A DNA stretch of 64,000 nucleotides from Paralichthys olivaceus (GCF_024713975.1 NC_091093.1:30797001-30861000), one strand, 5' to 3'. Shown: positions 1-10,697, numbered from the stretch's first letter. Numbers and translations are program-made. The notes: generated by a model not told the origin, from the letters alone.

Positions 1-395
1 GGAAGGTGATGAGTGAGACGGTGATGGGAGCTGCCTTTACAATTATTATTGGGAATCTCTCCATTTTCCATCCACTGTGTGGCAGCAGGCCTGGGTTCGA
101 TGTCCGGCTGATGCATCAGACTGTCTTTTAGAAGAAGTTCTCTGTTGTTCATCACGATCCATGAAATGTTCTCAGAGGTTCTCACAAGCTTAAGGACAGG
201 AAACTACTGCACAGACTGCACAGTGTTCGATTCCGAGATGTTCAGGCTTCATTTCTGGATAGTGGGACGAGGTGGAGACACGTCTTTATTTAGTTTATGA
301 TGAGTCGTACACACATATGACACGAGTCCCACAGCATGAACTCACTCTGCTCTTATGTCACTGCAACAGAACCAGTTACAGTCATGTTGATTATG

Positions 396-396
<1 letters not shown>

Positions 397-449
<53 letters not shown>
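397..449. repeat. (CA)n microsatellite
   Basis: Uninterrupted CA dinucleotide repeat of about 53 bp. Confidence 0.95.
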
Positions 450-451
<2 letters not shown>

Positions 452-557
452 TTGTCAGTGATGTTTCACTGACCTGACGAGTATAAACTGAAAGAACACA
501 TTGTTCTAATAAGATAATCTGAAGGTGATATTTTTGTATGGTTTGTTGTCTCACCTG

Positions 558-559
<2 letters not shown>

Positions 560-628
<69 letters not shown>
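560..628. repeat. (GT)n microsatellite
   Basis: Uninterrupted GT dinucleotide repeat of about 69 bp. Confidence 0.95.
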
Positions 629-631
<3 letters not shown>

Positions 632-1505
632 TCTAATCTAGTCTGATCTAATTACTTGTAATCTAATCTAAGGTGATTTGATCTTTTATCTAATCCAGTC
701 CAGTCAGACCTCGTCTCTCTCTAGAATCAGAAGAACTGGAGATGAGCTCGTTACACTTTCAGAAGTTTAGTCCATCAAACGTCCAAATTATCAAACCAAA
801 GAAACTTTCACTCCAATGATTTTGTAAATTTCCTCTGGTGCAGTTCTGACATACTTTCCTGTTATCATCACTACCCACTGACACTTTTGTGTTAGTTTAC
901 CGTCTCATTTGTTTTATCCTCTTTTCTATTGGTTCTACAAACACACTTTAAATTTATAATACACATTTTATTTCTATTTCTATATTTAATTTGTTTTTTA
1001 GCTTCAATACTGTTGTTCATTCTCTAGTATATATTTTTTAATAAAGTCTTTTCATTTTATCTTAATATACTGTGTGTCTGCATATGTATTTCCTTTTTAT
1101 GCTTCTCCATACTTCCACTACACTATATTTACTGACATATTTAAATGAGTTGTGTTTTGTGTTTATTTATTTCACAGGAACAATGCACATTAGTAACCAC
1201 GTGTACTTGAGTCCAACACGTACAGTAAATACGCAGGATTCAGCCGCGCAGCCTAGTTTTCATCTGCAGGCCCTGAAAAAGACGTGTGTACAAAAACACA
1301 GACGTACATACACAATACATATACAAAATCTAAAATGAAAATAATACAACATCGATTAAAAGAAAACTATTTGAAATGAAGTAGAACAAGTCATTCTGAC
1401 AAAAAGCAGTGATCGTCTAACGATTCCATTTAAATCAATCAGATAATCATTAGTTATTTATCAGGTTTCCTCTGATTAACGTAACACAAAGTGCTTTAGA
1501 GATAT

Positions 1506-1562
<57 letters not shown>
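1506..1562. repeat. (TA)n microsatellite
   Basis: TA dinucleotide tract with two TG interruptions. Confidence 0.9.
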
Positions 1563-1751
1563 CATGACCTGGGGGATGAGCTGATCCCTCAGTGACCTGA
1601 GATGCTTCATGTGGTAACGAGCCCCGTACGTGTGGACGACAGGGTCCTGAAGTGGTTCGTACACGTTGCACCTCAGGTACGAGCTGTTCTCACGGCTATA
1701 AGCTTATCCCCCCCCCCCCTCATCTTCATTAAGGGCTTTGTGTTGAGCAGG

Positions 1752-1759
1752 TATATAAA
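1752..1759 (+). promoter_or_regulatory. TATA box of first PDE6 gamma gene
   Basis: TATATAAA lies about 28 bp upstream of the likely transcription start near 1780. A 12-bp C run (1708-1719) sits just upstream. It precedes a short untranslated exon that ends in a strong splice donor at 1867/1868, so the assignment rests on context as well as the motif. Confidence 0.65.
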
Positions 1760-1779
1760 CTCTGAGTCTGAGCCACCGA

Positions 1780-1867
1780 GCAGAGAGACAGCAGAAAGAA
1801 AGAGACGCTTCTCTTTGTTCTGCTCTTCTTCTTTCGCTCAGCAGCTTCACTCCATCAACACCTGCAG
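1780..1867 (+). other. 5' untranslated exon of first PDE6 gamma gene (predicted)
   Basis: The sequence between the TATA box and the donor CAG/GTAAGA at 1867/1868 has no ATG of its own. PDE6 gamma genes commonly have a non-coding first exon followed by a coding exon beginning close to the ATG, as here (acceptor 2230/2231, ATG 2233). The 5' end is inferred from TATA spacing. Confidence 0.55.
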
Positions 1868-1871
1868 GTAA

Positions 1872-2214
1872 GACTCACAACCACAGACTCACAACCACAG
1901 ACTCACAACTACAGACTCACAACCACAGACTCACAACTACAGACTCACAACCACAGGCTCAGAACTACAGACTCACACCTACAGACTCACAACCACAGAC
2001 TCACAACCACAGACTCACAACTACAGACTCACACCTACAGACTCACAACCACAGGCTCAGAACTACAGACTCACACCTACAGACTCACAACCACAGACTC
2101 ACAACTACAGACTCACGACTACAGACTCACACCTACAGACTCACAACCACAGGCTCAGAACTACAGACTCACACCTACAGACTCACAACCACAGACTCAC
2201 AACCACAGACTCAC
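1872..2214. repeat. 14-15 bp minisatellite filling intron 1 of first PDE6 gamma gene
   Basis: About 24 head-to-tail copies of ACTCACAACCACAG and variants (ACTACAG, ACCTACAG, GGCTCAGA). The array occupies almost the whole of the 363 bp intron between donor 1868 and acceptor 2230. Higher-order blocks of several units also recur. Confidence 0.9.
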
Positions 2215-2232
2215 TTTACTGTTCTCACAGAC

Positions 2233-2690
2233 ATGAACGCAGCAGTGGCAGCACCTGGAGGCAACAAGGTCGCACCCCCCAAGTTCAAGCAGAAGGAGAC
2301 GAGACAGTTCAAGAGCAAAGCTCCCAAAGCTGGACAGAAGGGGTGAGTGGGGGGGAGGGAGAGAGAGAGAGAAAGAGAGGGGGGGTGAGTGTGGAGGACA
2401 GAGATAAAGAACAAGAGACACAACGTATTGTGTGTTAACTTCTCCTCTGATCTGTCCTCAGATTTGATGATGTTCCGGGGATGGAGAGTCTTGGAGGTAA
2501 ATAGAGATCACAGTGAAAACTGATTATTGATCACAGTGAAAACTGATTATTGATCACAGTGAAAACTGATTCTAAGGTAGAAGATGTTAACTTGTCGTCC
2601 TCCTCGGCTGCAGGAGCGGAGGTGGTCTGCCCCTGGGAGGCGTTCGGAGACATGGAGCTGAGCGACCTGGCTCAGTTTGGCCTCGTTTAG
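2233..2690 (+). CDS. pde6h: PDE6 gamma subunit (cone/rod phosphodiesterase inhibitor), copy 1
   Basis: Small inhibitory subunit of photoreceptor cGMP phosphodiesterase 6. In the family it blocks the catalytic subunits in the dark and is displaced by transducin. Coding exons are 2233-2342, 2462-2496 and 2614-2690; phases 2 and 1 join cleanly to 73 aa. The central basic and proline-rich segment (PPKFKQKETRQFKSK, residues 15-29), the PGMESLGG linker and the C-terminal CPWEAF...LAQFGLV block are the family hallmarks. Mammalian PDE6G/H are 87/83 aa; here the N-terminus is shorter and lacks the TPRKG stretch. The C-terminal LAQFG (Phe rather than Tyr) favours PDE6H over PDE6G, but the paralogue assignment is tentative. 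The start is the only ATG after the acceptor and matches the start of copy 2. A poly(A) signal lies at 3167. Confidence 0.9.
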
Positions 2691-3108
2691 ACCTGGAGCC
2701 AAATGGAAACAGTTTATTCCTGGTGGCTGCGATCCAGCAGCTTTTCTTTCTCCTTCCTCACGACCCGTCCCTCGCGGCGTGGAGACGAGTCTGACGTGGG
2801 AACCATCTGAGGACGACTGGTGAGCGGAGAGGACTTTTCTCTCTCGCCCTGCGACGAGTGGAGGAACAAGCTCAAGGACGGCAGCTCCCAAGAATGACTC
2901 TCCTCCTGTCGACTGCACCTCACCGGCTGCAGGTTTTAGCATCAGTCTGAGCTTTACATGATCTTTACATGTCAGTGATGTTAAGAAGTCTCTGTTGACT
3001 CGTCGTCCTGTGTAGCCCAGCACACGTGTAAGAGTGTAGCACGCTGTACCGCTGCTTGGGTTCAGTTACACGGATGATGAGGAATCAACATGTCTTTCAC
3101 TGTCATTG

Positions 3109-3160
<52 letters not shown>
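3109..3160. repeat. (TCTA)n tetranucleotide repeat in 3' UTR
   Basis: About 13 TCTA units, ending 7 bp before the poly(A) signal of PDE6 gamma copy 1. Confidence 0.95.
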
Positions 3161-3161
<1 letters not shown>

Positions 3162-3166
3162 GATAT

Positions 3167-3172
3167 AATAAA
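3167..3172 (+). terminator. Poly(A) signal of PDE6 gamma copy 1
   Basis: AATAAA about 480 bp after the stop codon, followed by T/GT-rich sequence. Confidence 0.65.
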
Positions 3173-3194
3173 ATCTATCCTAGTGTATTTTACT

Positions 3195-4190
3195 CTGGTT
3201 TGTCTTTATTCCATCTGTGACCAACGTGATTCATTACACATCAGTTAAATATTCTGTCATTCACTGGTGACACGACTTCATTATGTGTAAATAACAGAAA
3301 TAAGTTGAGGAGATGTGAGTTTGCAAACTTCAGCAGCGTTGCACTGAAGAGAGCTGTGTTGTGGTCTGTCTTCTCTCTGCCTGTGGGTTCAGACAGAAGA
3401 GGCCGAGTTTAAAGTCCTGTCTGAATTTATTTTCCAGCTGTGTCTGGACATTTCACCTTCACACTCAGCTCTTCGTGCTTCTCACCCAAAGGTGACGGCC
3501 ATTGACAAACTGTGGAGGAAAACAGAAAGAACCTCATTTAATCGTCTGAGGAGACGCAGCGAAAGGTGCTGAGGTTCTTGTGCTAAGTTGTCTGGATCAT
3601 TATCTTTCTGATTTGCATTCATGAAAACTGGCTGTGATACAAAGGTTCATCAGTGACAGTCCGTCTGCTGCAGCAACACATGTATGAGATCCAGCGGTTC
3701 ATACAGCCTGAGCTGGTATTTAGAGTTGGTCATGGATAATCCGGCTCAGGGGAACGCAGACGTGTCTGTGGTGTTTACTCCGTGTGATGTTCACTTGTTG
3801 TATAAGTTTAAATCTGAGCAGAATTTATGAAGAGAACGTGATGCAGGTTTAAAAACTCCAACAAAAGATTTGTCTTTTCGTCCAAATATGGTAAAACAAA
3901 CTAAAAATGTTTCTCTAATCAGAAAAATCATCTTTGGAACTTGTAATTTCACTTGATGTTGATGTAAATTAACTTTAACACAGAACAGAAGAGTTCTTTT
4001 AATTGTAATTGCTAATAATTTAATGAGACCGACGATAATCAGCTCAAATCAAAAGAATTCACATCACGTGAATTCAAAGAAAATACAGAGAACACGTTAA
4101 ACTCAGGAGTGAGATTCAGTATTAAATTCCATTTCATTTAGCTAAAGTGCATCAACCTCGAGGGATCAAACCCAGAACAATGATGTATAA
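3195..4190. other. Intergenic, nothing recognised
   Basis: No splice-bounded open frame, tandem repeat or known element was recognised between the end of PDE6 gamma copy 1 and the tRNA gene. Confidence 0.5.
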
Positions 4191-4193
4191 CAA

Positions 4194-4301
4194 TGACTCT
4201 GGTGGGACTCGAACCCACAACCTTTGAATGGCCTCCTCAGTGTTGATGTTAGAGATCTTGATGCTAGAAGTCCAATGCGCTGTCCATTGCGCCACAGAGC
4301 C
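4194..4301 (-). tRNA. tRNA-Arg (UCU) with 35-nt intron
   Basis: On the - strand the gene starts GGCTCTGTGGCGCAATGG and ends with the T-arm GTGGGTTCGAGTCCCAC and acceptor strand CAGAGTC plus discriminator A. The acceptor stem pairs 7/7 (one G-U), and the anticodon loop reads CTTCTAA once an intron is removed after position 37. The intron is about 35 nt and sits at the canonical place; vertebrate tRNA-Arg-UCU genes are one of the few families that carry one. Exon length is 73 nt. The body matches the vertebrate consensus as I recall it. The usual discriminator is G, here A, and no T4 run lies close downstream, so expression is not certain. Confidence 0.9.
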
Positions 4302-5021
4302 TCAGGTGAGAGGACATTGTCTCACTGAGACTCTGAAGCTTCATGTGTGAACGTCCTCGAGGTGAAGACTGCAGCTGCTCCTTCTTCTTCTGTGGTTTAA
4401 TGTGTCTCTACCTCCTGTGATTGGTCCAAAAGTCCAAACTGTCCAACAAAGTGTTTTCACTCTGGTTCAGTTTGATCCAGACCCAGAACTCGTCTTCTGG
4501 TCCGAGGAACCGTTCACACCTGAACCTTCAGCTTCAGGACCAAACGAGTCCTGAGACCACGACGAGTCAGATCCAAACTTTAAACTTTGTTTGTCTGTGT
4601 TTGTTCATCGGAGGGATTCGACATCAATGAGATGTGTGTGTGTGTGTGTGTGTGTTTCCTGAGATTTGAGGACATTGCATCATGCAGGATCAGTCACAGT
4701 CTCATGATCCTCTCTGACTCTTCAGCCTCAGTGGGACAGATAATTACCTGTAATCCTCCATATTCTCCTTGTGTAACCTGCACTGCAGCAAATGAATCAG
4801 TTCATAATTCATTCACGAGCACTTGCGTGGTCCGGTTTTATTATCTGAGCGAAGGAGGAACCACGACAGACGGTTTATCTGAAAACAGCTGGATCTTATA
4901 GCTGACATTCATGATTCTTCTCTCACAAACATCTGTCCCTCTGGTGGCGGCTGCTTCTGATTATCTTCGATCTGTCTTTGACTGATCAGGATTTAGAAAT
5001 AAGCCTCAACACAGTTCCTCT

Positions 5022-5041
5022 GGGGGGGGGGGGGGGGGGGG
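5022..5041. repeat. Poly-G tract just upstream of second PDE6 gamma promoter
   Basis: Run of 20 G residues, 12 bp before the TATA box. Its length may be affected by sequencing or assembly. Confidence 0.85.
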
Positions 5042-5053
5042 TCACACCAGGGC

Positions 5054-5157
5054 TATAAAGTCTGACGACTCGACAACAAGACACAACAGAGACACAACAG
5101 AGACACTGCAGGAGTTGGACTCGTTCTGCTTTGACGTCCTCTCGTCCTTCAAAACAA
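5054..5157 (+). promoter_or_regulatory. TATA box and untranslated first exon of second PDE6 gamma gene (predicted)
   Basis: TATAAA at 5054-5059 is followed about 30 bp later by a short segment without ATG that ends at a donor (AA/GTGAGT, 5157/5158). Layout and spacing copy those of the first PDE6 gamma gene. The next acceptor is at 6243, just before the ATG. Confidence 0.5.
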
Positions 5158-5309
5158 GTGAGTGTTTACACGCTGGTGATAAAAACCTGGTGTTCAAAGT
5201 GTTTGACAGTGAACTGAGAATTAACAATGAGACGTGTGTGAGTTTAGAGAAGAACAGTTGTCACCACTGAGAAACTCCTCAAGTCTGTTTCTCACAGTGA
5301 AATATTAGG

Positions 5310-5430
5310 AAAGTTATAATTCTCATCATGTCACAACTTTGTTCTCATAATATAAAAACTTCTCGATATATTACGACTTTGTTTTCGTAAAATTAAAACT
5401 TGATTCTCATTATTTTAAGATTTCAACGTG
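5310..5430. repeat. Degenerate ~21-bp tandem repeat in intron 1
   Basis: Diverged units of the type TTCTCATAATATxAAAACTT / TTCTCGATATATTACGACTTT recur four to five times. This composition is a common decayed simple repeat in teleost introns. Confidence 0.5.
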
Positions 5431-6244
5431 GCTCTAATTCTCCGTCACAGTTTCTCGTGAACCTTGAGACACTGAGGTTCATTGTTTAACTCGTTAATCC
5501 GTTTCCGTCTCTTCGTCCTCGTTCAGATTTCATGAATCGTGAGGAGGACGTTCAGTTTTTAATCGTCTCTCCACCAGAATTTGACCTTTTCCTAAATTTG
5601 ATAAACTTTAAATCTAGATCCTGAAATATAAAAGTTGACGATGACAGAATTAACTGATCGTTATTTGTTTTTAACCAAAAGTGAAAAAAAATACGATGAT
5701 CAAATTTATGCAATACTAAAAAACATTTATTCCTTCAGAAGAAAAACATTTATTAATATATTTACCATTTTAAGAACTATGATTAAATATCTATATATAA
5801 CTATAAACATTCATGTCTCCTTATATTTCATATTAAATTAAATAAAAGCACTAAATGTGTTTTCTTAATCGTATTTAACATAATGTAAATCCTCTGGAGG
5901 GAGTCACGATGTTCAGCAGCTAAATGTGTCGTATATTATCTTTGAAACATGGATTATAATCCAGACTTAATCCAGACTCGTCCCGGAACACGAGCTCAAT
6001 GAGATCTGGTTTGTTGTCAGACTTTGATCCTCAGGTTTAACTCACTGATCCCCGACTCCAGTTGTGACCCTGCTGTCGTCTGACCTCCGACCCCAAGAGG
6101 ATCAGCTCAGTAAAATATGGAGAAAGTTAATAAGCAGCTCAGTCGACCGCTCAGAAATTATTATCAGCAATTATTATACACGAGAGGAAGAAGGTTCGCT
6201 GTGTCTGAGTGAAATGACTCCATGGTTTCTCCAGACGTTTCAGG

Positions 6245-6866
6245 ATGAACGCAGCAGCAGGAGAAGGAAACAAGGCGGCGCCGCCAAAGTTCAAGCAGAA
6301 GGAGACGAGACAGTTCAAGAGCAAAGCTCCCAAAGCTGGACAGAAGGGGTGAGGCTGCAGCCTGAACTATAGTTAATGAATGATCTGAGCTTTATGTCTG
6401 TTAACCTCAACCTCACATCCAGGGACAGAATGTGTTCCTCCTCCAGAAGTGGATCTATAACGAGAGGCATCGTGAAGGAAATCAACACACAACCTATAAA
6501 CTTTATACAAACAAGCAACAAAATACAAAAACTCTAAAAATCACGGATTCTGTGACGATGTGAAGCGTCCCCTCAGCTGCTGCAGTTTCATGTTGTTGAT
6601 TTCAACGTTAACCGAGTCGAGCTCTTCTTCCTAATTCATCGACTTGTTTCTTTTTGTCAAACAGGTTAGATAGCGACGTCCCCGGGATGGAGGGCCTCGG
6701 AGGTGAGACGATGAATTTCAGTTCTGAGCCTGAACTTGTTCAGTGTTTGCATATTTCCCTCTGGTCTCACCGGTTGGTTTGTCCCACAGACTCTGCGGTG
6801 GTCTGCCCCTGGGAGGCGTTCGGAGACATGGAGCTGAGCGACCTGGCTCAGTTTGGCATCGTGTAG
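6245..6866 (+). CDS. pde6h: PDE6 gamma subunit, copy 2
   Basis: Tandem duplicate of the preceding PDE6 gamma gene with the same exon layout: 6245-6348, 6665-6702 and 6790-6866, phases 2 and 1, 72 aa. It keeps the basic inhibitory core, the PGMEGLG linker and the C-terminal CPWEAFGDMELSDLAQFG block, ending IV instead of LV. It also lacks the N-terminal TPRKG region of mammalian subunits. The middle exon encodes LDSDVPGMEGLG against FDDVPGMESLG in copy 1. Long stretches of exons 1 and 3 are identical to copy 1 at the DNA level, including third positions, while the introns do not align. Role: inhibition of PDE6 in photoreceptor outer segments. Rod versus cone use cannot be decided from this sequence. 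Confidence 0.9.
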
Positions 6867-7353
6867 ACGAAGAGTCACGGCTCAAATATTCTACCCCTTG
6901 TATTTATTTTTTGCCATAAACACAAATGAGAATCTACCTCTGACTGAAACTGAACATTTATTTTTTGACTCATGTTCTTAAATGTAATAGTTTCACCTCA
7001 TGTTTCATCTCTTTTCAGTTCATGTGTATTTGTGCAGTAGATCAGGAGCAATTTGTATAAAAGTCATTTTCTTCAGCTCAAGTTTCCTGTGTTTTTATTC
7101 ACTTAACAAAAATAATGTTGACAACCAGAATCTCTAATGGTTCAAGATTTAATCAAAACTGAGCTTTTCACTCAATTTGCCACCAGAGGTCATATAGAGT
7201 ATATATACACTATACAGTACATATATATATATATCATCTATATATATAATAAAGGAGTGATTGATGAGATCAATGATGTGAAGACTAATGTTTGAATGAC
7301 TCTAAATAAAAATGTTTAAATACAATAGGAGTAATTACATGTACTGCAGTCAG

Positions 7354-7366
7354 CCACCAGGGGGCG
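7354..7366 (+). promoter_or_regulatory. CTCF-core-like site between the PDE6 and GCAP pairs
   Basis: CCACCAGGGGGCG fits the CTCF core consensus apart from the final position. It lies between the two gene pairs. Confidence 0.35.
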
Positions 7367-7556
7367 ATCAAGACACTTCAGGTCTTCATCTGCAGTCTCT
7401 AGTTTTTACTGGACGACTCGACAACAAAGTAAATCTATAGATCGAATTCAATGGATCCTCATTATTCTGTTGTAATTTATGTTTATCTATTTTAAATGTC
7501 AAATATTAGAATCATAACAAACTAAATCCTGCTTCACCCCCGACAACCTGCTGCAC

Positions 7557-7653
7557 GGTGAGGAAGATGATGAAGATGAGGAAGATGATGAAGATGATGA
7601 AGATGAGGAAGATGATGAAGGTGAGGAAGATGATGAAGATGATGAAGATGAAC
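7557..7653. repeat. GAT/GAG-rich simple repeat
   Basis: About 95 bp of GATGAA/GATGAG/GAAGAT units. It would encode acidic residues, but no splice borders or extended frame support an exon. Confidence 0.8.
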
Positions 7654-7829
7654 ACTCAGAGAACCAGCAGAAGGTGCAGGAGTTTAACTTCTACTCACGT
7701 AGTCGAGTCGTTATTATAAAACACAAACAAACACAAGTTATAAATAATATGAACAATTATCAGTTTATTCAAAAAAATACTTTTTACTCAACTGAAGAAA
7801 ATTAATCAGTTCAATTAATCCTGAAATGA

Positions 7830-7830
<1 letters not shown>

Positions 7831-7877
<47 letters not shown>

Positions 7878-7944
7878 CACACACACACACACTCACACAC
7901 ACACACACTCACACTCACACACACACTCACACACACACACACAC
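7831..7944. repeat. (CA)n microsatellite with TCACA variants
   Basis: CA-rich array with CACTCA interruptions, left of an inserted dispersed repeat. Confidence 0.9.
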
Positions 7945-8155
7945 TCGTCCTCCTACCAGAAGGTCGGAAGTTCAATCCCCAGTCTTCCCGTCTGCCAAAG
8001 TGTCGTTGGGCAAGATGCTGAACCTCAGAGAACAACAAGAAGTGCTGCAAATAGATTCACTGTATGAATGAATGTGTGTGTGTGAATGGGTGAATAGCAA
8101 ACTGTAGTGTAAAGTGCTTTGAGTGGTCATCAAGACTAGAAAAGCTCTATATAAA
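7945..8155 (+). mobile_element. Dispersed teleost non-autonomous repeat
   Basis: The order of segments (AGAAGGTCGGAAGTTCAATC, TGTCGTTGGGCAAGATGCTG, GAATGTGTGTGTG, TAAAGTGCTTTGAGTGGTC, GCTCTATATAAA) is that of a very common fish interspersed repeat as I remember it. It probably belongs to the non-autonomous DNA elements. It sits between two CA arrays. A relative in the opposite orientation lies near 53.4 kb. The family name cannot be fixed without a library search. Confidence 0.6.
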
Positions 8156-8187
8156 CATACACACACACTCACACACACACACACACA

Positions 8188-8238
<51 letters not shown>

Positions 8239-8254
8239 ACACACACACACACAC
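8156..8254. repeat. (CA)n microsatellite
   Basis: CA array with rare CACTCA breaks, at the right end of the dispersed repeat. Confidence 0.9.
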
Positions 8255-8552
8255 TCTGTGTTTGATAGTTAACTCGACACCTCCTGATCTCTCACTCTGG
8301 CTCCTGCTCACAGAAACATTGGCAGATTTTTCGTCCCAGTTGGACGACGCTCTGTGAAGATCATGAGATTAAGGATTAGTGAGGTTGACCTATGGCTGCT
8401 CCCCCCCCCCCCCGCTCACTGAAGCACTATAGTTGGATCGGAGTGTGAGAGCACAGATGCACCCGTGGCCCGGAGACAGAAGCCAAGACTCAGGACCGAG
8501 CATCAGCCGGGACCAGACTCCGTCGGTGAGCGTGGCTCTGTGCTCTGACACC

Positions 8553-10029
8553 ATGGGGCAGGAGGGGAGTCACAGCGAGGCCCTGGATTTGGCAGAAATT
8601 CAGGATCTGTGCATCGTTTACATGAGGGAGTGTCCGAGCGGAGCCCTGCACCTCCACGAGCTGAAGAGGATATTCGGAGTACCGAGCAGCTCTGCAGAGG
8701 AGTCCCTCTACATCGAGACGGTGTTTCACTCCTTTGACACAAACAAGGTAAAAAGAAAACACTCTACTTTCTGATGTCACTGTCAGATTCTCATCATGAT
8801 CAGAGTCAGAACTGTGACTCTTGTTACCTGTCGACAGGATAATACGCTCGATTTCCTCGAGTACGTGGCGGCACTTCATCTGATCTTCAGGGGAAATCTG
8901 GAGGACCGACTCAAATGGTCGTTCAAGATGTACGACAAGGACGGAAACGGCAAGTTGGACCGACAGGAGGTGAAACGCATCATACGGGTAAGATACACGC
9001 GTGACGTGTGACGTGTGCAGCGGTTCATTCAGGACTTTTAACTTTTCAATACGCAGCAGAAAAGTGTGGATGTATATTCAGCAGAAACTGGTTTCATAAC
9101 ACAAATCCTGTGGAGGCAGATAAGAGCTGTGTGCCAGTGGCTCAGGGGTCACGACCTTCAGGGCCTCAGGGTATTACAGGAGCTTTTAATAACTTTACTC
9201 TGCTGGACTTTACTGTAAGCCTCTAAACTGGGAGACGTAAAATTAGACCAGTGGCCACATGACCTGCTAACATTAGGTAACATCTGTTCCTCACGAGAGA
9301 AACGTTTATCAAAGATGATGTGACGAAACATGGACGAACCGGAGGAAACAGATTTTTGATCTGCAACAAATCAAACCGATCGTTAATATCACTCGTCTGA
9401 ACTTTAAACTTTAAACAATAAACTGATTTCGTTCATCAAGATTCATGAATCACTCTCTGCGAGATCAGATGATGAAAAACGTTCTCGCAAAGTTAAATGA
9501 ATCCATCCAAGAGTTTTTAGCGTCATTGACATATTATGAGTTTAACATATAAAACATATACGACAGTAAAGGAGAAGATTGTACAAGGGAGAATATTTAG
9601 TTTAGGTTAAAATATGATATAATTGTTTCTGTAGTTATTTTGTAGAAGGAGTCACGGAGATGTTTAAATATCAGGTCTGAAGTTTGTGATATTTAACAAA
9701 GTGAATCTGTTTGTCTCAGATTATTTATAAAATCAAGCTGCAGACGAGTGACGTCAGTTTGACCCCGACTGAAATCTGTGACAGGATCTTTGACCTGGTC
9801 GACCAGAACCACGACGGTGAGTGTGACGATCAGAGTACAGAGGTCGAAATGAGGATGGGTTTTTTCTTTTCATCACGTGTGACGTCATCAGTGTTTCTGA
9901 CCCGCAGGTCAGATCACGTTGTCCGAGTTCATGGAGGGAGCTCAGAAAGACGAGTGGGTCATGAACATGCTGAAGCTGGACGTAAACGCCACCGGCTGGG
10001 TCATCCAGAACCGCGGGAAAGTACCGTGA
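8553..10029 (+). CDS. Guanylate cyclase-activating protein (GCAP/GUCA1 family), gene 1
   Basis: EF-hand Ca2+ sensor of the neuronal calcium sensor family. GCAPs activate retinal membrane guanylate cyclase at low Ca2+ and so restore cGMP after light. Exons are 8553-8747, 8838-8987, 9720-9816 and 9908-10029 (phases 0, 0, 1), giving 187 aa. The protein starts MGQ, the N-myristoylation site. The first EF-hand is degenerate with the GCAP signature CPSG at 27-30. Canonical loops lie at 62-73 ([12 protein letters not shown]), 98-109 ([12 protein letters not shown]) and 143-154 (DQNHDGQITLSE). The C-terminal [10 protein letters not shown] segment resembles GCAP2 more than GCAP1 or GCAP3. Teleosts carry extra GCAPs (GCAP4-8 type); I cannot say which this is. 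A C run at 8401-8413 precedes the 5' UTR. Confidence 0.92.
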
Positions 10030-10582
10030 CCCCGCGGCCTGGGGGGCTCACCTCCCACGTGTTCCTGGTTTGAGCCCGACTCTGAGGCAGTGACGTCAGA
10101 CCTCAGGGTCTAAACGACTCTTTTGCTGGAGCCTCCTCGGACTCGGACTCGGAGGGAAGCGCACGTTTCTTCACGGAGGAAGTTCTGTCGGGATTCTGAC
10201 GTTTGGTCCGGAGGTCCGAGGTCGTCACTGCACACGTGGTGTGTGTGGCACCGAGGAAACTTCTCCAGCTGAGGCACAATACTCACACAGAGAGTGTTTC
10301 AGTATATTTAATATACTTATATACACACAGTATTCATTTGTACTGCATGTTTTTACTTTTGGAAATGAATTGAAGCTGTAGTAGAACTTTAAACACACGA
10401 ACATAAATCAAATCACTCTTTTATTTCCATCACTGAATATTTCTAAAGACGATTTAAACTTGTAAATGTTTTCTACTCAAAGTATAAATATGAAAATGTA
10501 CAAATATAGAATCATGTTGTGCTTATGTTTGATTTTACTCAGTCATCGGGGTTCAAAGTACAAGTACTTCATTATTATTATT

Positions 10583-10697
10583 CACCTGTGGGAGGAAGCA
10601 GAGAAAACCTTCAGATAAACTTCACACAGGAAAGCTCCGGTCGGCCGTCAGGTTGTGGGGTGGTGGTGCTAACCACTGCACCACTGTGCCACCGACA
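10583..10697 (-). mobile_element. Degenerate tRNA-derived SINE fragment (DANA/HE1-like)
   Basis: The - strand reads GGTGGCACAGTGGTGCAGTG then GTTAGCACCACCAC at its 5' end and ends in GTTTTCTCTGCTTCCTCCC, like the head and central part of DANA/HE1-type fish SINEs. The middle is shortened and diverged, so this is an old 5' fragment lying in the 3' region of GCAP gene 1. Confidence 0.55.

Larger units (their letters stand above)
1..1500. other. Non-coding flank with microsatellites
   Basis: No exon with a supportable frame was seen. The stretch holds a CA tract (397-449), a GT tract (560-628) and AT-rich sequence. A tRNA B-box-like string near 93-103 has no matching A-box or cloverleaf and is probably an old SINE trace. 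Confidence 0.6.

Noticed and set aside
60-120. tRNA-like B box (GGTTCGATGTCC)
   Set aside because: No acceptor stem or anticodon arm can be formed around it; probably a decayed SINE trace.
7557-7653. Acidic GAT/GAG stretch as a possible exon
   Set aside because: Pure simple repeat without splice borders or conserved flanks.
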